DNA of 64,000 nt from Diploptera punctata (lineage: Eukaryota; Arthropoda; Insecta; Blattodea; Blaberidae), in the NCBI GenBank assembly GCA_030220185.1, contig JASPKZ010005710.1, positions 930,001-994,000 on the forward strand. The letters are read 5' to 3'. Numbering within the stretch: the stretch's first letter is position 1; the number at the start of each line of letters is the position of its first letter. The notes below the pieces were generated by a model. The model saw only the letters and a list, made by a program, of their open reading frames with translations, made no database searches and was not told the DNA's origin. The position numbers and the translations under genes are program-made. This document shows, piece after piece, positions 31,294 to 43,103 of the stretch.

Positions 31294-32744
31294 TTTAATG
31301 AACTATAAACTAATTTTACGTACACTAACACTTAATATGGTTTGAAATTATTTTCAAATGGTGGCAACGTTGGAACAACATGGGAAAGTAGGATGTAAGT
31401 ATTGTATCCACGATCATGTTTTACGTAAATATATAAATATAAAATATTGTAAAGAAAGCTTAAAGATTGTTGCAAAATGTTTGAAACAGTACAAAACGTG
31501 TTTACATGTGTTTAGTGCATCAGTGACATAAGAATGTACGTGTAGAATTGTGATGGGCATATAACCTACCACACCCCAGTAATTGATTTAGGTTTGGTTA
31601 GCTTTTAGGTTCCTTGCTTTTTAAATGTGATTTGATACGTAAAATAAATTACCTCTTCATATCTGTTCTATGAAAAATTCAAAATGTCGGACGGTTACCA
31701 CGTAAAATCATATTTCCATTAGCTCATTTCGTGTTAATTATACATATTTAGAGAAGTTCTGGGAATTTTGTGTCAATGTTGGTCATACTGATTTCACATA
31801 CATATACCGCCAACTGCTGGAGGTTCATTTATCTACCTGGGATAATTGGAGCACTAGCTAATGCGCACTGTGATTCTATAGAACTTGGAAGAATTTATTT
31901 GCAACGGTAAGTACACCTTATCCAAAAAGTGTTCAGTGCATCAGTGGCATAAGAATTATACATGGAAAATTGTGTGCGACGGTTTATACACCATAGCCAA
32001 ATTATTTCCCACCATTTACAATAAATTTTACATTTCTTCTAAAGATTATTTTGGAAAAGTCCAGTATTTGGCAGACAAATTCTTCTAAGTTCCAAAGAAT
32101 CGCAGTGCGCATGCGGGAGTTGCTGTAATGGTTAATGTAGCTCCCGATAGATGGCTCTGTAGTCGGTGTTACCAACTTTGGGAATAAATATCCAAATGGA
32201 AAAAGACCAGTATTTGGCAGACACAAATTCTTCTAAGTTCCACAGAATTGCAGTGCACATGCAGACACCACGCGCATGCGCTAACAAATGCAAAGTGGTT
32301 TACTCTATGGAATATCGCGATGCAGTCAACAGTATACATGCTATTTAACTAACCTAAAAGCTAACCTAACGCAATTTAAGTACTCTAACCTGAAAAGACC
32401 AACCTAAAAGCTAACCTAATGCAATTTAAGCACACTAACGTGTGAAAGAATGCAATGCCCAAAAAATAAATAGTAAGTTCTCAAATTCTGAAGTACATAC
32501 CCCATGCTGACTGCACTGTTGTATAGAATATTCTTAAAAATCAATATTGTTGCCACGTTTTCATGTTATGTTTATAGTTATATATCATAGAAAAATATGT
32601 CCAAATAATCGTAAGGAAAAATTAAAAATTTGTTGTAAATGGTGAGAAATAATTTGAAAATATAACCTTGTTGGTGCATGCATGTGGTATCTCCCTCGGA
32701 CTTAGAAAAAATTCACACTGCGCTTAATGGAAACATGAGCCAAA

Positions 32745-33172
32745 AAATGGATGTTAACTAACTTGCCATTTCCTAACTAAAGAAAACAATTTACATGCAT
32801 ATTATTTATTCCCAAATGCTTAAAAAAATGGACGTAAACCAACTTCCCATTTCCTAACGTAACAAAACAATTTACATGCGTACTTCTTAATGAACTATAA
32901 ACTAATTTTACGTACACTAACACTAAATATGGTTTGAAATTAAATTCAAATGGTGGCAACGTTGGAACAACATGGGAAAGTAGCAAGTAAGTAATGTATC
33001 CATGATCATGTTTTACGTAATTATATAAATATAAAATATTGTAAAGAAAGCTTGAAGATCGTTGCAAAATGTTTAAAACAGTACAAAACGTCTTTACAAG
33101 TGTTTTGTGCATCAGTGGCTTAAGAATGTACATGTAGAATTGTGATGGGCATATAACCTACCTCACCCGTAA
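32745..33172. repeat. Fold-back 2, left arm
   Basis: About 425 bases, near reverse complement of 33538..33960. Includes ggcaacgttggaacaacatg and acgtaattatataaat. Confidence 0.85.
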
Positions 33173-33537
33173 GTTCTCAAATTCTGACGTACATAACCTA
33201 TGTTGGCTGCACTATTGTTGTATAGAATATTCTTAAAAATCAATATGGCTGCCACATCTTCATGTTACGTATATAGTTAAATATCATAGAAACATATGTT
33301 CAAATATTCGTTAAAAAATGTAAAATTTGTTGTAAATGGTAGGAAATAATTTGAAAATAAAACCCTGTTGATGCATGTGCATGGTGTCTGCCTCGGACTT
33401 AGAAAAAATTCTCACTGCGCTTAATGGAAACATGAGCCCCTTTTCCCAACCTAACAAAACAATTTATATGCATATTATTTAATAAACTATAAACTAATTT
33501 TACATACACTAACACTAAATATGGTTTGAAATTATGG

Positions 33538-33960
33538 ATGTGCTAGGTTTTGTCTCTCACAATTTTACACTTACACTCTTATGCCACTGATGCACTAAAC
33601 ACCTGTAAACACGTTTTGTACTGTTTTAAACATTTTCCAATGATCTTCAAGCTTTCTTTACAATATTTTATATTTATATATTTACGTAAAACATGATCGT
33701 GGATAAATTACTTGCTTGCTACTTTCCCATGTTGTTCCAACGTTGCCACCATTTGAAAATAATTTCAAACCATATTTAATGTTAGTGTACGTAAAATTAG
33801 TTTATAATTCATTAAATAGTAGACATATAAATTGCTTTGTTACGTTAGGAAATGGAAAGTTGGTTTACGTCCATTTCGGGAATAAATAATATGCATGTAA
33901 ATTGTTTTCTTAGTTAGGAAATGACAAGTTAGTTAACGTCCATTTTTTTTTTTTTTTTGC
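33538..33960. repeat. Fold-back 2, right arm
   Basis: Includes catgttgttccaacgttgcc. The spacer to the left arm (33173..33537) holds further partial direct copies of the same family. Ends in a T19 run at about 33939..33957. Confidence 0.85.
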
Positions 33961-34167
33961 ATTTGGAAAATTATTCCCAAAGACATCTGGAATGTGGTAT
34001 AGTGTGCTATAGTGGCATCAAGAGCAGTGATTGGTTGTGGCAGACATTCATTCCCACAACCATTTCCTTATTGGCAGTAGAGGGCGATTTCTCCCTTTAC
34101 CCCTCATATAACCTAAACTTCAGAGCCTGAGATCCAGCGGCTTAGGTATAAACTAAAAAAACTCCAT

Positions 34168-34483
34168 GGCACGACAGACCTAGAAGGCATGGCCTATCAG
34201 CTTGTTGCTTGCCTCACATCCACATTATTCAACCAGCCAGTGTAGGAGTGATATGTGGTCAGCATGTCGGGTCCCCCAGCCATTACAGGTGGTTTTTTAA
34301 ACCTGGAGCTGCTACTTGTTATTGCTACCCAAATGCCTCACAATGCTGGGTGAACACCGGTCCCATACTGGGCGAAATTCCATGAGAAAATTTCTTTCCC
34401 CATGGAGTCTCAAACCTGTGCAAGTTTTGTAGCTCTGTGCCATGGCATCCTACCTTAACTACTCGGCTACGGTGTGAGAGACA
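34168..34483 (-). repeat. SINE family A
   Basis: The 3' end (cacgacagacctagaagg) is at the left, the tRNA-like head (actcggctacggtg) at the right. Some internal deletion. Confidence 0.75.
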
Positions 34484-34487
34484 ACTG

Positions 34488-35235
34488 CAACTAGCATTTA
34501 ATAAATTGCAAAAGTGGCCTAACTCAATGACATCACCATTAACAAAGAAAAAACAGTACAAATGATATTTAGTTAGGAAGACAGGGTAGCCAAAACGGAT
34601 GCCATATTATTCAGAAAAGAACTTAGAATAATGAATCATTACAATTACCTAGGTATACAATTACCGATGACAGAAACATCCTTCAGAATCCACGTGAAGT
34701 AAAAAAAAACAATGATAGCCACGGGAGCTTTTTAGAACATTACCAGACCAGAACTCCTATATCTTGAAATAGCTCTCTTTCTGTTCATTGCAAAAATAAT
34801 GCCTGTAGTCACATAAGGCATACATTCAATTTGGCATCTCCCTAATAGGTACTTACCTAGCAACCATAGAGAGTGAAGCCAAGTTTCTTGAAATCCACGT
34901 TATGCATATCAAAATACACACCAACAAGTGTGATATCTATGAGATGGAAACATTCTTCACAGAGGATCTCATATGAGATGGAAACATTCTTCACAGAGGA
35001 TCTCAGAATCCGACTATGAGTTCCATCTTAAGTGCAATTGAGAAACACATCAAGGAAAGTAATGAGAAGAGATTAAGCATCTGGAAGACTCTATTCACCG
35101 ATGCCATGATGAACAGAGAATGGTTCAAATGAAAAAAAATTGATGGCAGCAAGAATCAAATCCCAGGCAGAGATTACCAGATAATGCGCTTGACCACTGG
35201 CTGCACCGCCAACTTGAAAATCACTGAAAGATAAT
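34488..35235 (+). mobile_element. Decayed LINE RT/post-RT fragment, fourth family
   Basis: The broken plus-strand translation shows QLQLAFNKLQKWANSM, RIMNHYNYLGIQL and TRPELLYLEIALFLFIAKIM. These are the palm-to-thumb hallmarks (NHYxYLGI) of a non-LTR element with many stops. A 30-base segment around 34955 is tandemly duplicated (ttcttcacagaggatctca). Confidence 0.6.
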
Positions 35236-35715
35236 TATCTACTTCCATTCAAAAATCCTTGGAGGAGGTTTTACAGCTTCCTATGGTCCACTCAGGTGAA
35301 ACATTGTGGGAACTTGAAAAAGTTCCTGCTTGTACTCACAAGGTTTCTGCCAAATCGGCTATATCCGACTTGGACTCTCCTTGTAAGTTCAAATCAAATA
35401 AGATACTAAACATTGGCCAGTTTTATCATTTTTCAAATTATTATTTTTGTACCCAGCCTTCAATGGATATTTTTTGAAGAAACCCTAAATGTAGATGCAT
35501 ATTTTGTGTAAACTTTCTACCTATCATGCAGAACAAGAAAATTACTTTTTATAGCATAAATAATATTAAGTTCATAGTTTATAAGTAGTTTATAAAAATA
35601 TAATAAACTCTCTTCAGTAACAATGTGTAGAAAGATAGGTTTATGTATATAACATTTGCTCCTAAGTTACCCATTTTTATACCAACTTACATTATTAATT
35701 TGTAAGACTTGTTGT
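35236..35715. other. No recognisable feature
   Basis: A 72-codon frame from 35259 (VHSGETLWELEKVPA...) has no recognised homologue and no convincing splice sites; left unassigned. Confidence 0.4.
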
Positions 35716-35773
35716 GAAGCGTGCTGGGCCCATAACCCAGAGGTCCGTGGATCAAAACCACGCTCTGCTACCA
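35716..35773 (+). pseudogene. Initiator tRNA-Met 3' part, ending in CCA
   Basis: From the end of the D arm to the 3' end this reads as initiator tRNA-Met: anticodon arm tgctgggcccataacccag (CAT anticodon with the initiator-type GGG stem), T arm around ggatcaaaac, acceptor half, then CCA, which eukaryotic tRNA genes do not encode. The 5' third is missing. Either a reverse-transcribed mature tRNA or, read on the minus strand, the primer-binding site of an LTR retroelement (tggtagcagagc) with unusually long tRNA complementarity. Confidence 0.65.
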
Positions 35774-37849
35774 TTTTGTGGCGCCTTATAATTTCTTTTA
35801 CCCGCGTTCTACTACCATTTGTGCCATTTGTTACCATTATTATATTAAACTCGTGATAGTAAACCATTTATCGCGCTGTCGTGTATCTTTTGTTTCCCTT
35901 GTATATATTAGCCTTGAGTTCATAACAATCAGGGTTATTATTCAAAAGCCTTTGCCCGGGCCCATAAGAAGCAAAGGTTGATTCATCTTTCTTTTCTAAA
36001 CACTTAAACATCAATCAACAATTGATCCTAAAACACTTGAGTAATCTATGATACTTAGCTAAACTGGGTGTATCATCATTATTATTAACCATGAAAGCTA
36101 GACAGAAAAAAGAAAGTTTGTATGATCTCCTAAATAAGTAAGCTTGTGTATGGGAATATGCCCAACAGCAGTATACACATAAATAATTTGAACATTAAAC
36201 ATGATGTGTATAAAAAATGATGTTTAATATAAATTGTACGTCTGAAGTATTAGAAAAATATAATCAAATAACAGTATTGATCATTCTTGAATTTAAAAGA
36301 AAACAAATTAATAATTACTAACATAAAAAAAATATCATAACTCACTCAAACAAATTCACACATACTTTCAGTCCAAGCCAGGGTGGCTTTCCCTGGTCTT
36401 CCGGACCAAAAACTTAAAACACGCCACTCGCGTGCTCCAGACGACGTAGTTCCAACAAAATGTTCTGATCGAATGATAATGTTCTGAATGTGCGTATCGT
36501 ATTTGAGCATTCCGAGGTAGAAGGGGAGATGCACAGTACAAACAGCGCAGTAGGAGAGGTAAGAAGGAGAGTGGGGGTAGATGCATAGAGAAGGGATATT
36601 GGCATAGTTTACGAATCTTTCAGTTCAAGGAGGATAACGGCACTGATGTTACAAAATGAAAATCGCACTTTCGGTTCAAATTATTCTTTCCCTAAAATAA
36701 TAAACTTGTTAATATAAAAATACTAGACCTTGATAATATATTTTTTGTAACTTACTGTCAATAATTTACATGTGTATTTTCATGTAGAGATATCAAACAA
36801 TGAACCGTGATAGAAGTTCCATGCATATTACATGCTTTCAAAGTATTCTCCAGACATTCTATACACCAAGAGTCACCAATTAGATTTCACGGAGGTCCAT
36901 TTTGAAAATAATATTTCAAGTTTAGGTCTGGAACCACAGTTGATTAAACATACCAAGCTTTTATTAAATAATTAATATTATAAGGAAATTATTTAAATTA
37001 TGTTATGTGTATGAATTGCACAAATTAAATAAAAACACATGGTAAATACTAAAAGGATACAGCCCAGTAGTACACATTTATTAATTCTAATAATTATTAA
37101 TAAGTTTCAACATATGGTCAGAGTAGCCTAATACTAAAATATCTCGCTTTGCAAATTTCATGTTTTCACGAAACCAGGTTTCAAACTGAATCTCATACAT
37201 CTTCAGTCAAATCTCTGAGCATAAGCATTACTGCCAACCCAGCCAACAATAATAGTATTATGATATGAAATTTAGTACTACTGGTTGTATTCAGTGTTTA
37301 ACCAGTTTTAAAAAAATTGTATTAATTCGATTTTTAACTGGTCCAGAAACCAAAACCAATGGGTTTCTTTATCTGGAATCTTATTTAACATAGCACTAGA
37401 AGCAATAATTATGAAGTTAACTGTCATATGATGTACAATCTTCAACAGAACAGCACAAGATCTGGCTTTTACCAACAATATTAGTAAACTGCGATCTAAT
37501 TTCAGATTGAAAATATGAAAATATTGTAAGAGGAAGAAGCTAAAATTGAATTAAATATTGCATAGAAAGAATTAAATATATAGTGAATACAAGGAATAAG
37601 ACAAGATGGAAAAATGTGACACAGTTTGAAGGCTATGAGAGAATTGAGTAATTTAAATACCACATCAACATTATAACTCAGAACAATGAATATGGTTGAA
37701 AATAAAACAAAGCTAGAAGCAGGAAACGTGTTATTACTGCTTATGAAAACTTCTTGGGTCGTTGGTGGTAACAATATAACTTATATTGCTGGTATATAGG
37801 ACAGTCGTTAAATTATTGGAGCTATATTTATTTGACAACGAATAACACC
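35774..37849. other. hnRNP intron 1, mostly unassigned
   Basis: 35774..35990, read on minus, could be the end of a degraded LTR (ggcgccaca followed by tggtagcagagc, with a second weaker tggtagtagaacg nearby). The rest is AT-rich. A less AT-rich island at 36370..36600 has three overlapping minus-strand frames but no recognised product. Confidence 0.4.
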
Positions 37850-38218
37850 ATTCCACGACAGACCTAGAAGGACCTTGGCCTACTTACCGGTAGCTGGCCT
37901 CATATGTTGATAACATAGGTGGTGATAATCAAGTATAGTGGTTATGATCTTGAGTCTGAATAAAAAGACCTCTAAGCAAAATTTGCTTATCTCAACGTCC
38001 TAGTAATAATACCTTAGTTGCCTGTTGGATGTCTAATTGAATTGGTGTCTTGATCACATGCCTTTCATGACATCTATGATCAAATAAGGTAATTAAAAAT
38101 TAACTTGGCTATGGCTCAACAATGGGCTATGCCATAGATATAGATGTGGTTGAGGTCAGTATGTTGGGTCCCCAGCCATTATAACTGGTTTTCTCAACCT
38201 GAAGCCATGGCTTATTAC
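37850..38218 (-). repeat. SINE family A, diverged left part
   Basis: Begins ccacgacagacctagaagg and reaches cttattacac, where the LADYCW repeat interrupts it. About 200 bases in the middle (37930..38130) are unrelated insertion or divergence. Confidence 0.6.
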
Positions 38219-38725
38219 ACTTAGCAACAAAAAAGAAACTTTTTTTTGTCTCAAAGTAAAATATGCGATTATGATAGTATTTTTTCTCCTGAATTCTGTT
38301 TTTCTCCATCATGCAAGGTTTCCGAGATACAGGCATTTATGATTTCAAACATTTTAATATTTTCTATATTCGTAACTACGCAATATTCAAACATTCGGAC
38401 TCACATATTACAATTTTCTGCTGTATTTTGCCTGTGGGGCATCTCCAACAATAATCTGCCAGCATATTAGGATTCCATTTGCCTTGATATCTCTTTTCCA
38501 TAGCTGAAATCTCCTGATGAAAGTGTTCCCCATTTTATTTTACAGTGGACAAATGGATGAAAAAACATTTATTAAAAAATTATTATTTAAATCCGTTAAT
38601 TGAAATAAAAAAATCTGTGGGTGATGGAGAAATTCCGAATACATATTTGAAAACACGATAAGAAACTACATTAAGTACAATTATTGGTACTAATGAGACA
38701 AAAATCATATTGACCAATATTATAG
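38219..38725 (-). mobile_element. LADYCW-encoding repeat, copy 3
   Basis: Inserted in a SINE A, which defines its ends (acttagcaac at the left, gaccaatat at the right). It is more degraded and shorter than the copies at 3.5 and 21.9 kb. Confidence 0.65.
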
Positions 38726-38855
38726 GTACCCAAATTCCTCATAATGCTGGATGAGCACCGGTTCCATACTTGCTGAAATTCCATGACAAAATTTCTCCCT
38801 GCTTGGGGACTAGTGCAAGCATCATAGACATTCATGCTTTAGACTGCTCGGATTC
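38726..38855 (-). repeat. SINE family A, right part
   Basis: Resumes at aggtacccaaa and continues through the head-proximal half, with the tRNA-like head degraded. Confidence 0.6.
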
Positions 38856-38859
38856 ACAC

Positions 38860-39110
38860 AGAACAGACAATGAATGGAGAATAATAACTAAAGTTGAATT
38901 GCAAGATTTCAAAATTATAGTTATATTTTTAAAACACACAGATTTAGAAATTGAGACTCATGGAATGGATGGACAACTAAGTTCAGAAGAAAATTATCAA
39001 CACAAAAACCATAAACGATCAATGGAATGCCTGAGGCAGAGATGGTTGGATAACATAGGGGATGATTCTGCAGATTTGGGATTCTGGTAATATCAAGAGA
39101 TGAATGGAGG
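38860..39110 (+). mobile_element. Possible LINE C-terminal scrap
   Basis: The plus-strand frame ends RSMECLRQRWLDNIGDDSADLG, resembling the GRP-RWLDxIxxDL motif after RT in other LINEs. Only this short stretch is recognisable. Confidence 0.4.
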
Positions 39111-39867
39111 AAACCAGAAATCGTCCAGGTTCTTACTCTAATGAGCCATTACATTGGAAATTATGATGAAAATGTGTGGAAACACATTCACTACATCAAA
39201 AATCTGTGTGTGTAATATTCCATGATATAACTCAAAAAAGACTTGGCTTTTGAACTTTTGGTGAACATTCAAATTTTTTTGTCTAAGGCTGTATAACTTT
39301 ATAGGTGTAATAAATTAGTTGCATTTGCCATGTTTACTTTTAAAGTTGTAAAAAATATGATGCAATATTTGTAGATAATTTATAGTGGAATTCGTTGCAG
39401 TAATATACTTTATCTACAATTGTTATGACTATTAGTTCATCATTAAGCTAAGCATTATATTTTCATAAAACACAAAACATGTATAAAACACAGTTTCAAT
39501 AAAACAATATTCTTCTTGCAATTTTCATTTGTTAACCTGGGTTTATAAGTTAGAAAAAAAACTTGTATTGTGAAACATATGAGATCTAGCATTTGCTGAA
39601 TTTAAATTATGTAAGCTTTAACCAAGTTGAATAAACTGCAATTTATAACAAGTTTATTTCCTGCATTTTAAAAATAAACTTTCGTTAAGTGTTGTACAAG
39701 AATAATTAAAGTTCGGTTTGTTAATTTTATATTTAATGATATTTTCTATTGTAGCTCATTATTGCTGGTAGTGAATGAAACTTGTCTCAGGGATTCGAAA
39801 GATGTATCAAAGGAATGTTAAATAAATAATAAATTGATGTTTTTATTATTAATTTTAACACCTCTCT
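39111..39867. other. No recognisable feature
   Basis: AT-rich intron without repeats I can name. Confidence 0.5.
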
Positions 39868-40211
39868 GTCCCATGCCGTAGCCGAGTGGTTAAAGGCAAG
39901 AAGCCTTGGCGCAGAGCTACGGGACTTGCGCTGGTTCGGGTCTCCATGGGGAAGAAATTTTTCTCATGGAATTTTGGCCAATATGGGACCGGTGCCCACG
40001 CAGCATTGTGAGGCATTTGGGTAGCTACAATAAGTAGCGGCTCCAGGTTGAGAATACCTGCTATAAGGGCTGGGGGACCCGACATGCTGACCACATGTCA
40101 CCCCTACACTGGCTAGATGATCGTCTATCTATGTGATTAATACATGTGGATGTGAGGCCAGCAGCCGGCTTGTCAGCCAAGGGCCTTCTAGGCCTGTTGC
40201 GCTTGGAGATT
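39868..40211 (+). repeat. SINE family A, well preserved
   Basis: From gtcccatgccgtagccgagtg to gcctgttgcgcttgg. Flanks aacacctctc and aaacctctc suggest a short target duplication. Confidence 0.85.
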
Positions 40212-40217
40212 TTTTAA

Positions 40218-40400
40218 AACCTCTCATTGAAAGATAAATTATTTTTTTTCTCCCAGACTTGGGAATTACAATGTATATAAGAGAAAAATTTGCGTCTAGA
40301 TTGGAACTTGCCCCAGTAGCTCAGTTGGTAGAGCATTGGTACGTTAAACCAAAGGTCCCAGTCTTCGTGAACATTTTTCTCTTCAAATTGAATAATAAAT
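40218..40400 (+). repeat. Partial, inverted copy of the 301-bp tRNA-like unit
   Basis: The plus strand carries agagaaaaatttgcgtctaga, a degraded tRNA-like core (cagtagctcagttggtagagc, then ggtcccagtcttcg) and atttttctcttcaaa, i.e. the unit of the 44-47 kb array in opposite orientation. The T arm is damaged. Confidence 0.7.
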
Positions 40401-41022
40401 TGTTCAATTTCAAAATTTAGATTTATTTCAATTAATATAACATATCGATTGGGCAAGTAATGAGAATTAATTGTTAATTAAGCTGGAGTTAATATGATAC
40501 AATTTTAGAAATCTTCATGCTTAATAACTTTTCATGTCATAATGTTTGAATAAAAATTAAATTATAAGTTTTTTCTGGATGAAGGTGAAATTTTTAAAAT
40601 CAATTTTATTATTCCTAAAACTTATATTAAATCCTTTTTTTTTTGACTAACAAAAACTTTATAACTTCCATTGCAATCTGACTTGGAGTGCAATATTCCT
40701 GAGATGATGTATGTATGTTGTAATTTTGTACCCAAATGTCGACCTTTGGTTCTTTTGGTTAGAAACTTCAGTAGGTGGAGCATCTCTTTACTTACTTACC
40801 CTTATATTCTATTTTTATTGGTGGTGTAAAATGAAGTGGGGGAAAAAAGGCATACATTAGAATTCCCACTTAGTCTCGAGAAAGGAGCAGAAATATATTA
40901 AAATATATATTCTCTCTGACTTTCATGGTCTCCTACCAGGTTTTGAAATATTTGTCTTCAGGTATCATTTTGTGTTAGACGTTTATAGGATACCCACTAG
41001 TTTCTGACAGTGATTTGACATA
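40401..41022. other. No recognisable feature
   Basis: AT-rich intron 1 sequence. Confidence 0.5.
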
Positions 41023-41949
41023 CGAGGGTGGATCGGAAAGTAACACACAATAATTTTTTCTTTAAAAAGTTTAATAGTAAAAAAAAGGAAAAATATCACA
41101 AATGAACTTACATCTTTTACCTACTTTTCGACAGTCACCAACTTTCTCAACACATTTTTCCCATCGTGTTACCAGTTTCAATATGCCCTGTTCGTAGAAG
41201 TCCGTTTGGTTGGAGTGTAGCCATCTGCGCACTGCTGATTTCACTTCCACATCTGTCTCAAAGCGTTTGCCGGCCAGGAATTTCTTCATGGGACCAAACA
41301 GATGAAAGTCCGATGGTGCAAGATCCGGACTGTATGGTGGATGCTGGAGCACCTCCCAACCAAATTCGGCGATTTTCTGACGAACGACAGCAGCAACATG
41401 GGGGCGAGCATTGTCATGAAGAAGTTTAACGTTAATGTTGTGACGTTTGTCACGAATGGCACGACGCAACTTCACCAAAGTTTTAATGTAGGCCGCAGCA
41501 TTCACAGTGGTCCCGTGTGCAGCAAAGTCCATCAATAAAACACCATGCATATCCCAGAACACTGTCACAAGCACTTTCCTGGCAGATTGAGTCACTTTGA
41601 ATTTTTTCACGTGTCCCTCTTGGAAGAATGTGCACCACCTGGAGATATTGCTACGGTCCATACAATCATCCCCATACACGCCACGCATGTCCCTGTGAAT
41701 TTCACTGGGTTTATGCCCTTTGGCCCACAAAAATCGAACAACACTTCTCTGTTCCTCACAGGTGGACGACTGTAGCATGCACGCCATCTTTGTTGCATAG
41801 TTCAAGCTTCTCTCGCAAGAGGTGCACCTGAGAAAAAAATACCATCTGTAGTGAAAACTTCAAACTATATCTCTGCAAAATTTCAACATTCTAGCTGCAA
41901 TACCAAGGCAGAAAAAAATTATTGTGCGTTACTTTCCGATCCGCCCTCG
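41023..41949 (-). mobile_element. Mariner-type element, internally deleted
   Basis: Inverted ends of about 37 bases (cgagggtggatcggaaagta against the complement cgagggcggatcggaaagta), each flanked by TA, the standard mariner target. The length of 927 bases is short of the usual 1.3 kb. It sits antisense in hnRNP intron 1. Confidence 0.93.
41071..41805 (-). pseudogene. Mariner transposase, first catalytic Asp region deleted
   Basis: A 244-codon open frame. Residues about 15-65 form the N-terminal helix-turn-helix (EEQRSVVRFLWAKGHKPSEI, NISRWCTFFQEG). This jumps directly to KKFKVTQSARKVLVTVFWD, so the second DNA-binding helix set and the TGDE-type segment with the first catalytic Asp are missing. 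The second and third catalytic residues remain, in LLHDNARPH and YSPDLAPSD, with 34 residues between them (DD34D spacing). A normal transposase is about 345 residues. The deletion kept the frame, so a short DNA-binding protein could still be made, but not an active transposase. Confidence 0.9.
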
Positions 41950-42585
41950 TATTTATATTTTTTTGTCCTAGCATATGAGTCTTATAGCATTAAACTAAAA
42001 TTGATAAATTTGGTATTATGGTAATTCTATATTTGTATCTTAACTATGTTATTGAAGAGGAAGGATTTTTACATTTTCTCTTGTTATTTTGTATTATTTG
42101 ACTGGAAGCTACTGACTTGTGTGCAGAAATATCATAATTTGAATGATTGAATTAATATTTCTGTTTTGTCACCGTATCAACACATGTAGGAATAGTTATA
42201 AATAATATTCATGAACTACATATATTTACCTTGAATTTGAATGTAGTTATGTGTCTTATATTAAGTAATTCATACCTATTTTACTATTTTATATATTGGT
42301 CTATAATTCTTGTTACAATGTAGATAAAATACTGTAGACATTACAAAATCAGCTTTAGTAACTTGTAGGATACTCCCTGTATTATGTTCTAACTTGACTA
42401 TCTCATTGCCTAAATAACTATTTCTCCCTTAAATTCCTACTACTAAAACTTAATCTGGTAAAAAATTGGTTTGATTATAGAATCAATAGTTAAACCAGCT
42501 TTTTAAATCCTTCGTAATGAATTTTTTTTAAGAGATCATGATTTCTACAAAAATTATCAATAACATACTTTTTTTTTTGTTTCAG
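41950..42585. other. hnRNP intron 1, distal part
   Basis: AT-rich. Ends in the T-rich tract and ttcag acceptor of exon 2. Confidence 0.6.
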
Positions 42586-42626
42586 AAAATTATTTGTTGG
42601 TGGTTTAAGTTGGGAAACAACACAAG
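42586..42626 (+). CDS. Hrb27C: Hrb27C-type hnRNP, coding exon 2
   Basis: A 41-nt exon encoding KLFVGGLSWETTQ, which includes RNP2 of RRM1 and is almost identical to the fly and DAZAP1 sequences. The acceptor is a T-run ending ttcag; the donor is AAG|GTTAGT. It enters in phase 2 and leaves in phase 1. Introns 2 and 3 are only 153 and 159 bases, unlike the others. Confidence 0.92.
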
Positions 42627-42779
42627 GTTAGTGTATTTTTATTCTTTTTGCTAAATTGTATTAAAAAAATCTTCATTCTCAAACTGAGTGATATGTTAAA
42701 TACAAAACTAATCTAAGGTAATTTATTTATTGACTACTGATAATTGAGTTTAATTAACCCCATGGGATTTTTCTTTCAG

Positions 42780-42944
42780 ATACATTACAAAGGTACTTCT
42801 CGCTATGGAGAAGTTATTGATTGTGTTGTTATGAAAAATAATGACTCAGGCAGATCGAGAGGATTTGGTTTTGTAACTTTCTCAGATCCAGCAAATGTTG
42901 CACTGGTATTACAAAGTGGCCCACACCAACTGGATGGAAGAACA
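42780..42944 (+). CDS. Hrb27C: Hrb27C-type hnRNP, coding exon 3, with frame break in RRM1
   Basis: Encodes most of RRM1. From the acceptor the frame reads DTLQRYFS. Two bases are then missing (near 42797..42803) and the frame resumes as RYGEVIDCVVMKNNDSGRSRGFGFVTF (RNP1), ending HQLDGRT. The exon is 165 nt; an in-phase exon between the phase-1 and phase-0 boundaries would need 167. Uncorrected translation hits TGA seven codons after the break. Splice sites (ttctttcag and ACA|GTATGT) are sound and every neighbouring exon is intact, so a sequencing or assembly error is likelier than a pseudogene. Confidence 0.9.
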
Positions 42945-43103
42945 GTATGTTTTATTCCTTTATCTACTGTACTAATATATACTATACTACAAATTCTATA
43001 TGTTTCTACATCTATGTATATTTGACTATACTTACATATTACTATATACTGATTATTTGTAATTTTAATTTAGTAATTTTTATATTTAATTATATTTGTG
43101 TAG

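Larger units (their letters stand above)
29366..32740. repeat. Cluster of AT-rich interspersed repeat units, direct and inverted
   Basis: Several segments recur here: one with cagtgcacatgc followed by gttgctgtaatggttaat (about 29370, 30110, 32100), one with aaactaattttacgta (29545, 31305), and one with catgttttacgtaaatata (30835, 31425). They form overlapping direct and inverted copies of a non-coding family, not one simple array. Confidence 0.7.

Noticed and set aside
35259..35477. 72-codon frame as a possible exon
   Set aside because: No recognised product and no matched splice sites.
35667..35867. Minus-strand protein with RGFDPRTSGLWAQHAS
   Set aside because: This is the reverse translation of the initiator tRNA fragment, a common spurious prediction.
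38505..38530. Additional hammerhead (cctgatgaaag)
   Set aside because: No GAAA box or stem II follows the ctgatga.
42744..43025. Plus-strand frame starting at 42744 as an independent gene
   Set aside because: It is exon 3 of the hnRNP gene read with intron sequence at both ends; its start codon is intronic.
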